This document shows, one piece after another, positions 11,495-23,091 of a stretch of DNA of 64,000 nucleotides. Made by a program: the position numbers and the translations under genes. Numbering within the stretch: position 1 is the first letter of the stretch; the number at the start of each line of letters is the position of its first letter. Source of the DNA: Nautilus pompilius (lineage: Eukaryota; Mollusca; Cephalopoda; Nautilida; Nautilidae); the NCBI GenBank assembly GCA_018389105.1, contig JACATO010001120.1:434001-498000 (forward strand), in the 5' to 3' direction. The notes under the pieces were generated by a model. It made no database searches. It was not told where the DNA came from and saw only the letters and a program-made list of their open reading frames with translations.

Positions 11495-14400
11495 TTTGCC
11501 GCAAAGCGATGTAACAAATTCCTTTTACAGCATTCAGCTTCAAATGTTTGAACCGATGTTCGCTTATTTGTTGATCATGTGACAGATTATTTTTTTCCAC
11601 GCATGCGTGCAATCCATTCAAAATGGTTGCCAATGGCGACGGAAATGGATAGTACCACAAGTATGCGTCATCATCAAGTTAGTTAGCGACTTTTTGTAAG
11701 CATAAGCCTCAGCTTACGCATTGTAGAAGTGTACAAGAAAAGGTATCATAAGTTTTACTTACAGATATGATCAAGGGGACCATAAAGTCCCTTCAGATTT
11801 TAATTTACGGGACATGTGTACACAATGTGTAAAAGGTCAAAAGAAGTCCGGCTGTAGTGCGTTATCGAGACCCCTGAAAGATATTATTTATTTGAAACGA
11901 TGATCTATAAATAATGAACACGAATCTACTTCATTTGTGATAAGCATCATGTATTATTTTATTGTCGCTTTTATACTAAGCCGATTCTTGCTGATTCAGA
12001 ATTTGTCATATGGCTGACGAATCAGGTCTTCGAGGTGCGTGCCCGATTGCCCGACTGCTCAGTCTAATTTTGTGCACACCCTGGTGAGATGATGTTGGAA
12101 CCTTCTTTGGCTTATTTCTTTTGGATGGGCGATATCGGCAAGAAAATCTTGAAGCTGAGGGCGGACGTGGAGACAAATAATACGTTCATTCTGTAGTATC
12201 CCTGTCGAGGGGCGTTTGCGCCCCTTACCGAAGCACTGACGCTTGCATCGATAAACTTTTAAGTTTATATCGGTTGCAGATCCATGGAAAATGTCGAGAT
12301 CTTTTACGTTACTTTCATTAGCTTATAACAGAGTCTCTGGGGGTAGGTGGCGTTGTACACCGGTCATCTTTCTACCCAGACGTCCTTTACGCACATAATT
12401 AAAGCTGAATTGAATAACTTCAATCAAACATGGGGCTTTATGAAAGCATCCAAATTGGTGCGGTTCCGGTAGAATGTAATTATGAAGAAATGTTTCGACA
12501 GGCCTCTATGTAAACTATCTGAGACAAGAAATTAAACTATTGTTAATAATGATTTTTAAATAGATATTAAGCCACAGAAGGTCGCTTTCATAACAAAGTT
12601 AACCCCCAAAAGAACAACTGGGAATGTATCGGTGGATTTATTTCATGGTAACAAATAAATGGCAAAGTAAAATCTCAGAAAGAAACTGGAGTGGAACAAT
12701 AAAAAATTAAATACGTATAAATAAAATAGTGATAATAACAAATAAAACGTAAAAAGAAGAAGGTTAGGAATGCATAGATAGCAGTACAACAACAAAAAGT
12801 AAATAGAAAGCAAAGTTGGTTAAGGAAAAAATGTGTAACTGTAAAAACAGAACTGCGTAATAGAGCAAAACGAAGAAAAGCTAAGACGGTGAATAATTTA
12901 CTATATAAAATGCTATAAACAAGGATCAATATTTAAAAAATAAATAAATAAATAAATATTTCTGAAAAAAAAAGAATAAAAATTTTTGGCAAAATTCAAA
13001 GGGAGAAGTAATAAATTATCTAATTAAAAATTTTAAAAAGGAAAAAGAGATTAAAGACCAAGAAAAGTACAAACATAATTGAAGGTAATGAACGAAAACT
13101 TTTTATTAAGCTGAAGCTTTTTCTATAAAATGGGAAAATCAAATTCTAAAATCATAGAAAAGAATGTAAATGCTTTAATGCAAATTGCGTAAGCTAATAA
13201 CATGAAAGACAGATCATTTTTTAAAAATATTTAATTCATGTTATTTGACCTTAAAAGGTTTGTGTTGAAAGACGGGGTGTTTCGAAAAACAGAAGACAAA
13301 CAGCTTGCAAGTCGCCCCAGTTCATGCCACTCGAGCTCTTAAAAACTATAAACATCTGCAAAAATGACATAAAAGGTTTTCATTAGTTAGTTTTATTACC
13401 ACTAACAAGTTGACTGAGAAAACTCGAACTAATCCACTAACTTAGATCAAAGTGTTTGTTGGTTTATTGGTTATCGTATGTCCCCAGTTTACCCAGCTGT
13501 GTGAAGTCACTTTGGAACTTGGAATATCAACCGGAAGTGGGGGGGAATAAGTGCCGCTACAAAGGAATGGAAACGATAGTTGTTTCCCCCACTTCAGTCG
13601 CCTAACGAAAGAGAAACATGAGCTTTTCTGTTTAGTAGCTGTAGGAAAACGGACAACCCGGGAAAATCTTCCAAAATTCTTGCGGGGAAGCAAAATAGAC
13701 GACTCCACCGGGTGCAAAAAGCTGAGGCTGGCAACGAGGGAAATCAACTCTATACTAAGCCACCCGGCGGGTACATAAATAAAATTAAGCTAAAATGTCT
13801 TTGTTTTGTTTTGTTTTCCCTAAACAGTGGGGGAGCAGGGGAGGGTCCCTTTTCGATCCCCTCACGGGACAGTATTAATCAAAATCTCATCTTTCACAAA
13901 ACGATTCCACTTCCAATTATTTCAGTTTGCACTTCCCTTTTACGCAAATACTTTATACAGTCACATGAAAGCTTCATTTTTTTCTAGTTTTGTAATTACA
14001 AAATTCCGTTGACATAGCGATCGATCACTTCGATTGAACTGCCGACCCCAACCCTATCGACAGATTGGCAAACAAACCGTCGTATCTAGCGCGTGTCGGC
14101 TCTGCTTCTCTGCTCGCTGGCTGACGGTCCAGCCGTTTCCGATGGAAAGTCGTTAATCGTTGATGTTGCGTAACGAAAATCTACGTTATTAGAGGTTTCC
14201 GTTAGCTGCTGACCAGAGGAGCTTTCTCTGCTTTGTTTTGCTCTGCTCTTGTCCCTTTAACGGAAGATCTGTTTGTATAACCCTGTCGGCAAAAAAGAAA
14301 AAAAAAAAAGAATGATCCAAATTAGCAGTGACCCGAGTTTATTCATCGACACCGGGTCAGCGAAAGGAAAGCTGGCTTTATTAGAGGGGAAAATTGCTTA

Positions 14401-15688
14401 TAAGATTAGTCAAATCAGTTCTCAGCGCTAAGATCAAAGCTCAGTTGTGCACTAAACCCCGTTTTTAAAGATGAGATGTAGTATACACCATTATAGCAGA
14501 TCAGCACAAGCCCTTTCGCATAGAACGGAAACCAGTTTGGAGGGAAGCCTAGACCCCATTCTTAAACTTGGTTGTGTTCTTGCAGAGCCGGATGGTTATC
14601 TCGAATTTACTATATTTTAAAAACCAAATAAAAATATGACTACCAATAGATATTGGAAGAAAAGGCTCAAATCTAATAAATATTTTAAACCTCGCTCAAT
14701 ACAGTGGCAACGAAACAGAACTAATTCCATAAAACCTTTTTTGAGCCAAATTCCTTTTATTCTATACTGATACAGTTATTTCTGAAGACCCCATTGATAT
14801 CCCCTGCTTGAAATCAGATGAGTCCTTCAATTTTACCATCACGCTAGTGAACTCTTATTACTGTTTTCTGTAGTTTTTGTTAATATTAATGCTGTTTTAT
14901 TGTTTAGATTAATGTAATTTTTAATTAATAATGTTCTGCCATTTTGATGATGTAGTCGCTGTTCTTAGAATTGTAATTATTACTGTTGTTCTTGTAGACA
15001 AAGGTGAACTTGTCGGTACTGCTGTTGGTCTTGTAGTTGAGCAGTTCATGTAGCATGAAGGCGGGGCTGGCGGTAGTTCATCCAAATTACTTCAATGAAT
15101 TAGAATAACTGCAGCAATTTTAAATGAGTCTATTTCAATGCATTCTTACAATAATGGAAGTCAGTGATGGGGCAGCTTCGAGCTGTCTCAGGAGATGGCA
15201 CAGAAGTACTTCGTTTTCATTGTGCGTAAGTTTTACTGTTGGCCGAGTAATGCAGCCCCTCGCTACTAGCCGAAGGGGGCTCTGACCATCTGTTCACAGT
15301 TTGTGAGAGGGAACCTGTCACAGAATATCGAGAGTTACAGGGCTTTCCGCCCTCTGGTGGAATTCCATCGTGACGAGCAACTGCAGCGATACAAAAATTA
15401 GGGCTTTGGTGTTACAACTAAATAGACAGACCTCGTAGTGCTAAAATTTTTTTGTGGTTGTTAATGTTCTCCTTGTTATTAATGTCGCTGTTGCTAATGC
15501 TGTCGTAGTTATCATTTTGTTTTTAATGCCGTTGTAGTTATAATTGTTGTTTTTTAATGTTGTAGTAGTTATTGGTATTTTAATGTTGTTGTTAATTTGT
15601 TGTTAGTACTTTGTCAAAATCCAAAAAAGTCACAATTCGTATTAGCATAAATAATATTATGGGTTACCTTTAAATATCTTAACAAATT
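11495..15688. other. Intergenic DNA without a recognised gene
   Basis: The stretch includes AT-rich low-complexity DNA (12,660-13,400), a minus-strand hydrophobic frame at 12,675-12,929 caused by that composition, and frames at 13,442-13,747 and 13,712-13,987 without motifs. GTT/ATT-rich DNA precedes the virus-like element at about 14,870-15,610. I see no supported gene. Confidence 0.55.
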
Positions 15689-15699
15689 GTCGTTGTTTA

Positions 15700-16042
15700 T
15701 CAGCAACCCTATATGCGGCATTGTTCTAAAAATGACATCATTATCACCCTTACCAAAAGATTTGGTTCTCCATTTCATACACCATTTTTATAAACTTCAC
15801 AAAACGAAAAGGTGTGAGTTAGGGGCAAAGAAACCGAAGCTGTCTTTGATATTCGATTTTTTATGTAATTATGTTTTACTTCTAAATCCTGTATTAGCAT
15901 CTGACGTGTCTGTATGCCAACAGTGATTCAGTCCGTGAGATTCACTAAAATAATTTGGATAAGTTATCGATCTTTTCATATATTTTGCTTGACCAGGATA
16001 AAGTATAATCTCATTTTCTTTAACACCCAAAATATATTTCAT
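15700..16042 (-). pseudogene. Double-jelly-roll-like protein fragment, broken
   Basis: A 57-codon frame (16,042-15,869, stop TAA) holds SHGLNHCWHTDTSD after a YPGQ segment, and is followed after the stop by IKDSFGFFAPNSHLF and KGDNDVIFRTMPH in neighbouring frames down to about 15,700. In the recognised family these blocks occur in this order: a histidine/tryptophan-rich segment, a SF-x-P segment and a D-D/N-AIFR segment. The name of that family comes from predicted similarity to viral major capsid proteins with two jelly-roll folds. Here the protein is cut by at least two stops and lacks its C-terminal half, so it is a fossil. Assignment rests on pattern memory only. Confidence 0.5.
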
Positions 16043-16799
16043 TTGACTAAATAATTATAAATGATGGTATTTGTCAAACTTATATTATAAACATAATTCT
16101 TAATATCCACTTTAGATATTTTCCTTCATAAAAATACTTCATCTTTATGAAATAACAAATTGACATCTTAATTTTTAATTTTAATATCGATTTCTGCACC
16201 AGAACTATTTAGATTTGTTTTATTTTCAGACACATGTTCATAAAACTAATGTTTATTTATAGTCTCATCAATATTTAAATCTTCTGTTCTTTAAATATAT
16301 TTCATTCAAGATACTAAAACCTATAAAAAATCAATTGATTTTGTAGAAAGTTTGTTGAATTTATAGCAACATTAGCTTATTTTTTAGCATTCAGAATCAT
16401 CGAAATGCAATCTCGATTGATTTTATAGTGGATTTATTATCTCTTTTTGAATTTTTTTTTTACATTTTAATTTGATTTAAAGTTGTTTTTTTTTCCATTG
16501 TGAGTATTTTAGTTTCCGATCCAGCAATTTGAAAACCACTAGAATTCTGAATGATAGAATTATTAAAACTATTATTCACTGTTTTTTATTTACTTTTAAA
16601 AGAATCATCAAAATTTTAAACTAGTATTTCTTTACGAATATCTCCAATAGTTTTTATTGCATTTGGATTATTAAAAATATGTCTAGCCATTCTATTCATT
16701 ATCCCTCAATTATATATATTATTTCTTCTAACTCTTTTCTTTCTCTTAAGCATTTAATTTTATTTTATAAAATTAAAATTTTTTTTAAACAAGTTTAAA

Positions 16800-17214
16800 C
16801 TTGTCTCAAAGACAATCTAAATGATATCACTTTTTTCGAATATCTATGATATTCTCGTTTTGATCTGTAATACAAATTTGAATATCTGAAGTAGAACTTA
16901 TATTAAGTGTTAAATAAAGTACATTTCTTAGTTCAACTATTTTATACCCAGGTGAAACATTTGAAAACAAAAAATCAATTAATATATGAAAAATGTACAG
17001 TAAAATTAATTGATAAAATACTAATTGGATAATTACTTTCATTATAAACAGAAGATAAAGTGTTAAAGTTAAATCCTTTTAAAGTTCTTAAACCTTTTTC
17101 AACAGTAAAATTAGCTTTATAATTATAACTAATAGCAATAATAGATTTGAGAGTAATGATATTAGCATATATAGTAATAGTATTGTTTAACTCCCAATTA
17201 TTGTTATTTTCCAT
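16800..17214 (-). pseudogene. Companion protein of the double-jelly-roll-like element
   Basis: Two overlapping minus-strand frames (17,214-16,975 and 17,042-16,827) appear to be one protein split by a shift. The first starts MENNNNWELNN and contains SPGYKIVELRN-type sequence only after the shift. The second ends with a block resembling ITDQNENIIDIR followed by VISFRLSLR. A C-terminal pattern of I-x-x-x-D-Q-N/D-G-x-x-I-D is typical of proteins encoded next to the double-jelly-roll-like protein in related elements. The composition (N, I, S rich) is unlike flanking DNA. Function in the living element is unknown; a minor capsid or scaffold role is a guess. Confidence 0.4.
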
Positions 17215-19379
17215 CTATCTTTGAATTTCGCTGTTAATTTGTGTTTATTAAAAAAAAAACGTGGGTAAGGATATTATATTCTAAGAGTTTATTTATTAGC
17301 ATTATATTTAAAATATATTATTTGTATCACTAACATTTGAAAAATAGTAATACGTCTCAAGACTAATCAGAGTCATTTCATTTTTTTTGTAGAATCTGTT
17401 TATTGTTGCATAAAAATCTGTTTTGACATTTTTAGTTCGTATTATTAAAAAAAAATTATCACGAGTTTTACTAATTGTGGTTTTGGTACTTTATTTAATA
17501 GTTTTTTTCAGTAAGTTGTGATGTTTACAAATTAATTGTGTTTATTGAGTTTAATTTAAAAAAAAACTACTATTTCCATCTAATTTACATGATAAATCTA
17601 AAAAAGGGAGTCTTTCAATTAACGGATTTACACCTGGGAGTGAAAACTGGTCTTTTGTTACCTGAATAGCAACGAAACTTGTTCCACTCTTCCATCTTAA
17701 CTAAATTTTAATTCTCTGTAGTCTAAACCATCTTAGTCCAGATTAATTTTTTGTACGGCCTCATCGTCGTGATAAACAGATAAACCGTACATTAAAATTG
17801 TAAGTTTTTTTTTTTTTTAAATATATTCTTCAACAAGAATATTCTGTCTGGTTTCTTTTAGTTATAAGTTCCTATAAAGGAGGAGTGATGTCAGTTTTAT
17901 AATCACCATCGATATCGAGCTTATTAAAAATTATCTCTATGGTAGATAATCCAATCGGATGTTTTAAAAAATTTTAACTGCTGTAAAGCAAATGTAAACT
18001 GATTATCCTGAGAAGCAGAACCACCTGCGAGTACCTATATCCACTTCTAAGCTGTCAGCGATTAAAGAAACCTGTGGAACTGATGAAGGGACAGAGTTAA
18101 TTCTCAAAGTTTTAAAGGTATCACTTCTGGACTCTGGGCAGTAGGCGCTGGTAGTTGTATTTAAAATCAGCTGAAATAATTTAGTTGATTTGTTATAAAT
18201 ATTTTGCTCAACCATTACCTTTTTTTAAATCAAGAAGCTGTTTCTTTCGGTTTTGAAAATCAAAGTCTTAGATTTGTAAAATCATTTTTCGTTTTGTTTT
18301 ATTATATAAAACGGAATTTAACCTACATAAAAGTTCGATAAAGCAAAGCGTTCTACGGAAATGTTCCATGATATAAGCAAAACTTCCTGCAGAACTTTAA
18401 AGCAAATTAATAATATTCATCGAACTTTTGAGCTCCAGTTTCCATTGCATTTCTAAGATGACTTGTTTACAACTACAACCTCACAGACTGACTCCTAACA
18501 TTTTTTCTGTGAAATATTTAAATCCATTAAAAGTTACATCTTTACTAGTTAAGTCGATCCAAGTGTATTGGAGATTTTTTTTTATATTTTTAAAAAAAAA
18601 TGTTTGATTTACTTCTGATGGTTTGTCTGAAGAGCTTGTGTTAGTTCGAGGAAATATGGAAATATAAAACTATTACGCCTACCTTTAGTGGGATTTGTTC
18701 CATCCTCACACGCATATCCATATAAAAAAACAACAAGAAAACTCTAAAATGTTGAATCAATCTCTTCCGTATCTGGAATATCATTTCGATCTTCAAAGTA
18801 TTTTGCACCTATTAATAGTTCGTTTTTCGTTCCCTCGCCTATTATTTCAAAACATTTTTGGTCTAAATTTTCAGTTTTAATGTATTTTCATTTGCAAAAA
18901 TATTTATTATTTTATTATACTTGATATAGAATAATTTTAAAATCCTGGATCTAATAATATGTGCATATGTAGAACGAATTTTTGGCATCCACTTTCTCCT
19001 GTAATCAATCTATCTATATTCCAAAGTAATAAAAATTGTATTTTTTATAATTATTTTTTAATAAATAATTTTAAAGCTTATTTATTTATTTATTTTAAAA
19101 AAAGAGAGAAAACGCTTAAGTTTTAATAGCTTATTTATCCATTTAATTTAATTTGTTTAGTTTCAGGCTCACAGATACAGTCTCTTCCTTCGGCAAACTC
19201 AAGAATATCAGCAGAAGCCTACCCTTGGTAATCACTGTGTCCATCATTCTTGCTATCTTCAGAACCATCAATAAAACTCCTCCGATGACCGCAAAACAAA
19301 ATCTGGAGAAATTAGAACCAGCTGAAAATAGGCCCTTTTTTTTTTGGTGGTTTCGAATAAAGTTTAAAATTTGCCTCTC

Positions 19380-19456
19380 TGGAGGCGATGAAGTGTCGCC
19401 TTTGGGTTCTTGGTGTAAACCATTTACCGGGATTCGACCACCCTGGTCCAGACTTT
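19380..19456 (-). repeat. Possible truncated tRNA-derived SINE
   Basis: On the minus strand GGTGGTCGAATCCCGGTAAA resembles a polymerase III B box followed by tRNA 3' arm sequence, then CCAAGAACCCAAAGGCGACA. No A box was found upstream, so this would be a truncated copy. Confidence 0.25.
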
Positions 19457-22400
19457 GAATTAAATACAGATAATTTACCAAACAAACAGTGAGGAACCTA
19501 TAAATGAAGCTGGTCGATCATGGTCTAAGCATTATTTAAGATATAAAGATGGTGATTCCGATCACATCCACTGGTGAACTAATCCCATCCGCTGGGAGGG
19601 GGTTAACACAGTCCGACAGTAACGCTACACGAATGTAAGACAATGCGAGATTTTTTGTTACTTTAGCTGGTCGCAGTTTATATCTGGAACTTTATATTTC
19701 GGACCATTCAGTGTTTTTATAACCTCTCCAGAAGTGAGATCTGATACACTCTTGGACAATGTTTGGGTCTAGGTGTTTAGATGAGATTTTTATAAAGTTT
19801 TTTTATGGCCTGAATGAAATATAGCGAAACTGGTCGCGATAAATCGACGTAGAAGGCAAACACGGGTAGCGCGTGGAAAATAGTTTAAAGCGCATAATGT
19901 CCTCGAATCGCGTCGGGGATCTCGATGAAGCCGTCGCATGAACCTGAGCATGTTGAGAAATAGTTGGTTCCGGACGCACGTGTCGGGTCTCTTGTTTGGC
20001 GAGCGTTTTTACCGTATTCTGGGTGTTCATCCAGCAGATCGAGGTAAATTACGTTCGTGATCAAAAACTTGGCGCACGTAAACACTATCCTGAATTTCCT
20101 CGATACGAGGATAAGATGCCCCCCCCCCGCCCGCTCATCAGAAAACAATAACAGAGTCGGGCAATGTTCATTGTTCAGTGATCGGAAATAAAGTCGCAGC
20201 ACCTTCTCCGACCCGCCATAATCTCGTGTCCAGCCCGTTATTTGTCTCAGCGGGTATCTACGATTGAGAAAGAGAGGGGGGGGGGGAATACTTCGATTCA
20301 GGCGATTTCCGCCGCGAGTCCGTTTCCGATTTTTCTCCCACCTCTCTGATTTTCTGAGAATTAGTATTCAGGTATCACTCGTACCCCTCTCGCAGACTGC
20401 TTTCTCAACTGACAGTGACGTTGCGTTTGTCTCTTACTCCAACTCTTTGTTTTCCAGTTGCCTTTGTTGTAGAACGGACAGGCCATAAATATATTAACGT
20501 GACCAGTTCCTTCAGAGAAATATGGCTTTTTAAAAAAACAATAATACATGTTTACGGAAGAAACCTCGAAAAGCTTGCTGTCGATACCTTTGTGATTATG
20601 AATTCGACATGGAGTTCCACCAGCAGGACAATCCAAAAAAATTGCAAATAAAATGGAAACAACGAGCCAATGGATAGTTTAGAAAGTATCAGATGATACG
20701 GAATGCGAAGAGAGAAGCAAGCATTTCTCCACCCAGCGCATCATCAAAAAGTATATTTCCAGAAGCTTGAGAATGACCAGCCAGAGTTAACAGATGTGAA
20801 TGTATCCAGAAGGTCAGTTATATTTCATTTAAGCCATAAAAATTCGGAATTTGATTCAGGCGCCTTAAGTCCAATATTACTCTTTTATTCATCAATCAGA
20901 TCTACGTTAGTTACTCCAATAAGCCTGTACAAAATTTTTAAAAAAAAAACAAACTATTATTCGGTATCTTTCTGTTAACAAGATTCTTTAGGTGGAAACA
21001 GGACAAACGTCTCGGGTGCTTGTCGTGTGATCGAGATAAGAAATCTTCTCCAGTCAGATGAATTATAAAATATAACGGGTGTGAGACTGGGGTGAGAGAG
21101 AGAGGTTTGAGTTTTATCCAATATACGAGATGCCCCCTAAATTAAACTTTTAAATAGCGATGTTCCCTCGTTATTTGTTGTTGTTGTTGTTGTTGTTTTT
21201 TTAAAGTTATCTCCGTCAATAAGACGTTCTACACAGAAATGACAAAAATTCAGAAGTTATAAAGTTCATGTGATCTTTTAATCTGCCCCGCTTCCCTGAT
21301 CTGTGTATCCCATGCTCTCTTTTATAAGCTAGGCCACTAAAATGGTTTTTGTTTAATTAAAGCTATCAGAAAACAAATTTTTAGAGTATGCATTCAGCTT
21401 TCCCCACTATACTCCCAATGTATTTTGATTTCTACTTGGGATATAAACTTAACTATAAAACATAGCCTTACACTTTAACCTAAATCATAAACAACCATTA
21501 CGAGTCAGTATTTATAACTTTAACTTTTATCTCATTTTTCCACTAATACTCACGGTTCCCCCTTTTTTTTAGTTTTCAGCCTGGCACCAGCATCTCTCCT
21601 AAAAACCGTTCCATCATCTTTTACACTCGCACTCCGGCTTAAGAACTTTAGTGCGATTGCTTGGGAACAGGTGACGCAAATATTCTAACTTACTACCTCC
21701 GTTTATTTAACCAATGTTTGGTGCCAGCAACTGCATCGTATCAGTGCCTGTGTCGCGAGAGACTTTCTCCTTAAGATCTTATTACGTCAGTTTCCGTCAA
21801 GAATGTTTAATTATGGTTCAAAAATAAAGTTTAAAACTTGTGTCTCCAAATCCTTCAGACAGATTTCCAGAAGATTATTTGTTTTTACGTAATTTTTCCA
21901 TAATTCTTTGGGATCGCTGGAGATATTCCAGATAAAGATTTAAGAGAAAAGAGAGGCTTACTTCTTTTGCAAATCTGTTTCTCAAAATACCAAAAAAACA
22001 TCACAGAAACAGCCCTAAGTCCAAATGCAAACACTTGTTGAGAATGTTAACGGTTCCATCGGATCCTTTGTCATATTTAATTGTTGCTCTACCAAAATAA
22101 TTAATAGGGTAGCTAATTTCCTTTGCGAATTCTATTGATTAGTGTGGAGTCAGCCGGCCTTGCTCCGCTGTTATCGTATCCGCCTGCCATTTTACGTCAG
22201 GCCTCCACCGTCCTATTCTGTGAAGAGGTCTTCGTATCAAATAAAACTCCCTTGTGCTGCTGTTGTATAATTGGGTTAGGTTTGTAAATAATCCTGGAAT
22301 ATTTATGCTTTAAATTTAAAAGTTACGATTTCGTAATATATTTCAATTAGGTTTGCACTAGGAGTGTGCTGTCAGACCGAGCGCCTTCTAGAAAGATGAG

Positions 22401-23049
22401 TGCCCCACGAGAAGATGATAGCCAGATATTTGCTGTAAGCTGGCGTGGGGTTGGCTCACGCTTCCTCTAGGTCCGTGGAGCGGCGTTTGAGAGGAATGGG
22501 ATGACGGCGGCCCGGACGGACCCCACCCTGGTGCGGGAGAATTTCGCGGATGCTCGTTTAAAATTAAGAACTGGGAGGGTGGCGCCGCCGAAGCCCGCAT
22601 CCGTCGAGTACGGTTAACGCTGGTGCCGTTGTTCTCGCTAATGACGGAAATGCATCTCAAAAGACAATGTAGATAGATTCCCTGCTCTGTCCTCGGCGAT
22701 GGCGATCACGTAGGTAGATGAAGACGTCTTCGTGTCACGCATCTTCTCCCCCCTCCCACCCTTTAAAAACGAGGGCAAGAGCAACCAAAACACACCTAAC
22801 ACACTTTCCGACGCGGTCCATTAATCTCGCTGGCGAGAGCGACATGTCGGAAATCCGCGGGGACTGGCATTCCCAGCGGAAATTAAGCCTCCCCAACGAA
22901 TATTCCCCAAATACTCGCTGTTTACACACACACAAAGATAAACGACAGCGTGGTGGCCAAATTAAAATCTGCAGCAAAGTAAAGTTACCACACAAAGGCA
23001 TTTGGAGATACGTAAATAGCCATGGGTTTTGAGAGAGAATGTTGCTAAC

Positions 23050-23054
<5 letters not shown>

Positions 23055-23089
<35 letters not shown>
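23055..23089. repeat. (GA)n microsatellite
   Basis: About 17 uninterrupted GA units. It lies in CpG-rich intergenic DNA with no recognised gene on either side. Confidence 0.95.

Positions 23090-23091
<2 letters not shown>

Larger units (their letters stand above)
15690..18250 (-). mobile_element. Decayed double-jelly-roll-like virus-derived element
   Basis: This AT-rich, CpG-poor block reads on the minus strand as remains of several consecutive proteins. In reading order they are: fragments near 18,215-17,560, a protein around 17,214-16,800, a short fragment near 16,700, and a capsid-like fragment at 16,042-15,700. The last two resemble proteins of a widespread invertebrate family annotated as double jelly roll-like, found in repeated, probably virus-derived, DNA elements. 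Stops and shifts interrupt every protein, and the C-terminal half of the capsid-like protein appears absent beyond about 15,690. No terminal repeats, polymerase or integrase were seen. Polinton/Maverick affinity is possible but not shown. Confidence 0.5.

Noticed and set aside
12675-12929. Hydrophobic minus-strand frame resembling a membrane protein
   Set aside because: Phe, Leu and Tyr richness comes from A-rich low-complexity DNA on the plus strand; no splice sites or family motif.
15690-18250. Nuclear insertion of mitochondrial DNA
   Set aside because: The AT richness suggested it, but no mitochondrial protein, rRNA or tRNA sequence is recognisable, and the proteins fit a mobile element instead.
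19143-19481. Complementary 112- and 101-codon frames on opposite strands
   Set aside because: Mirror frames over the same DNA, ending in a SINE-like B box; no protein motif.
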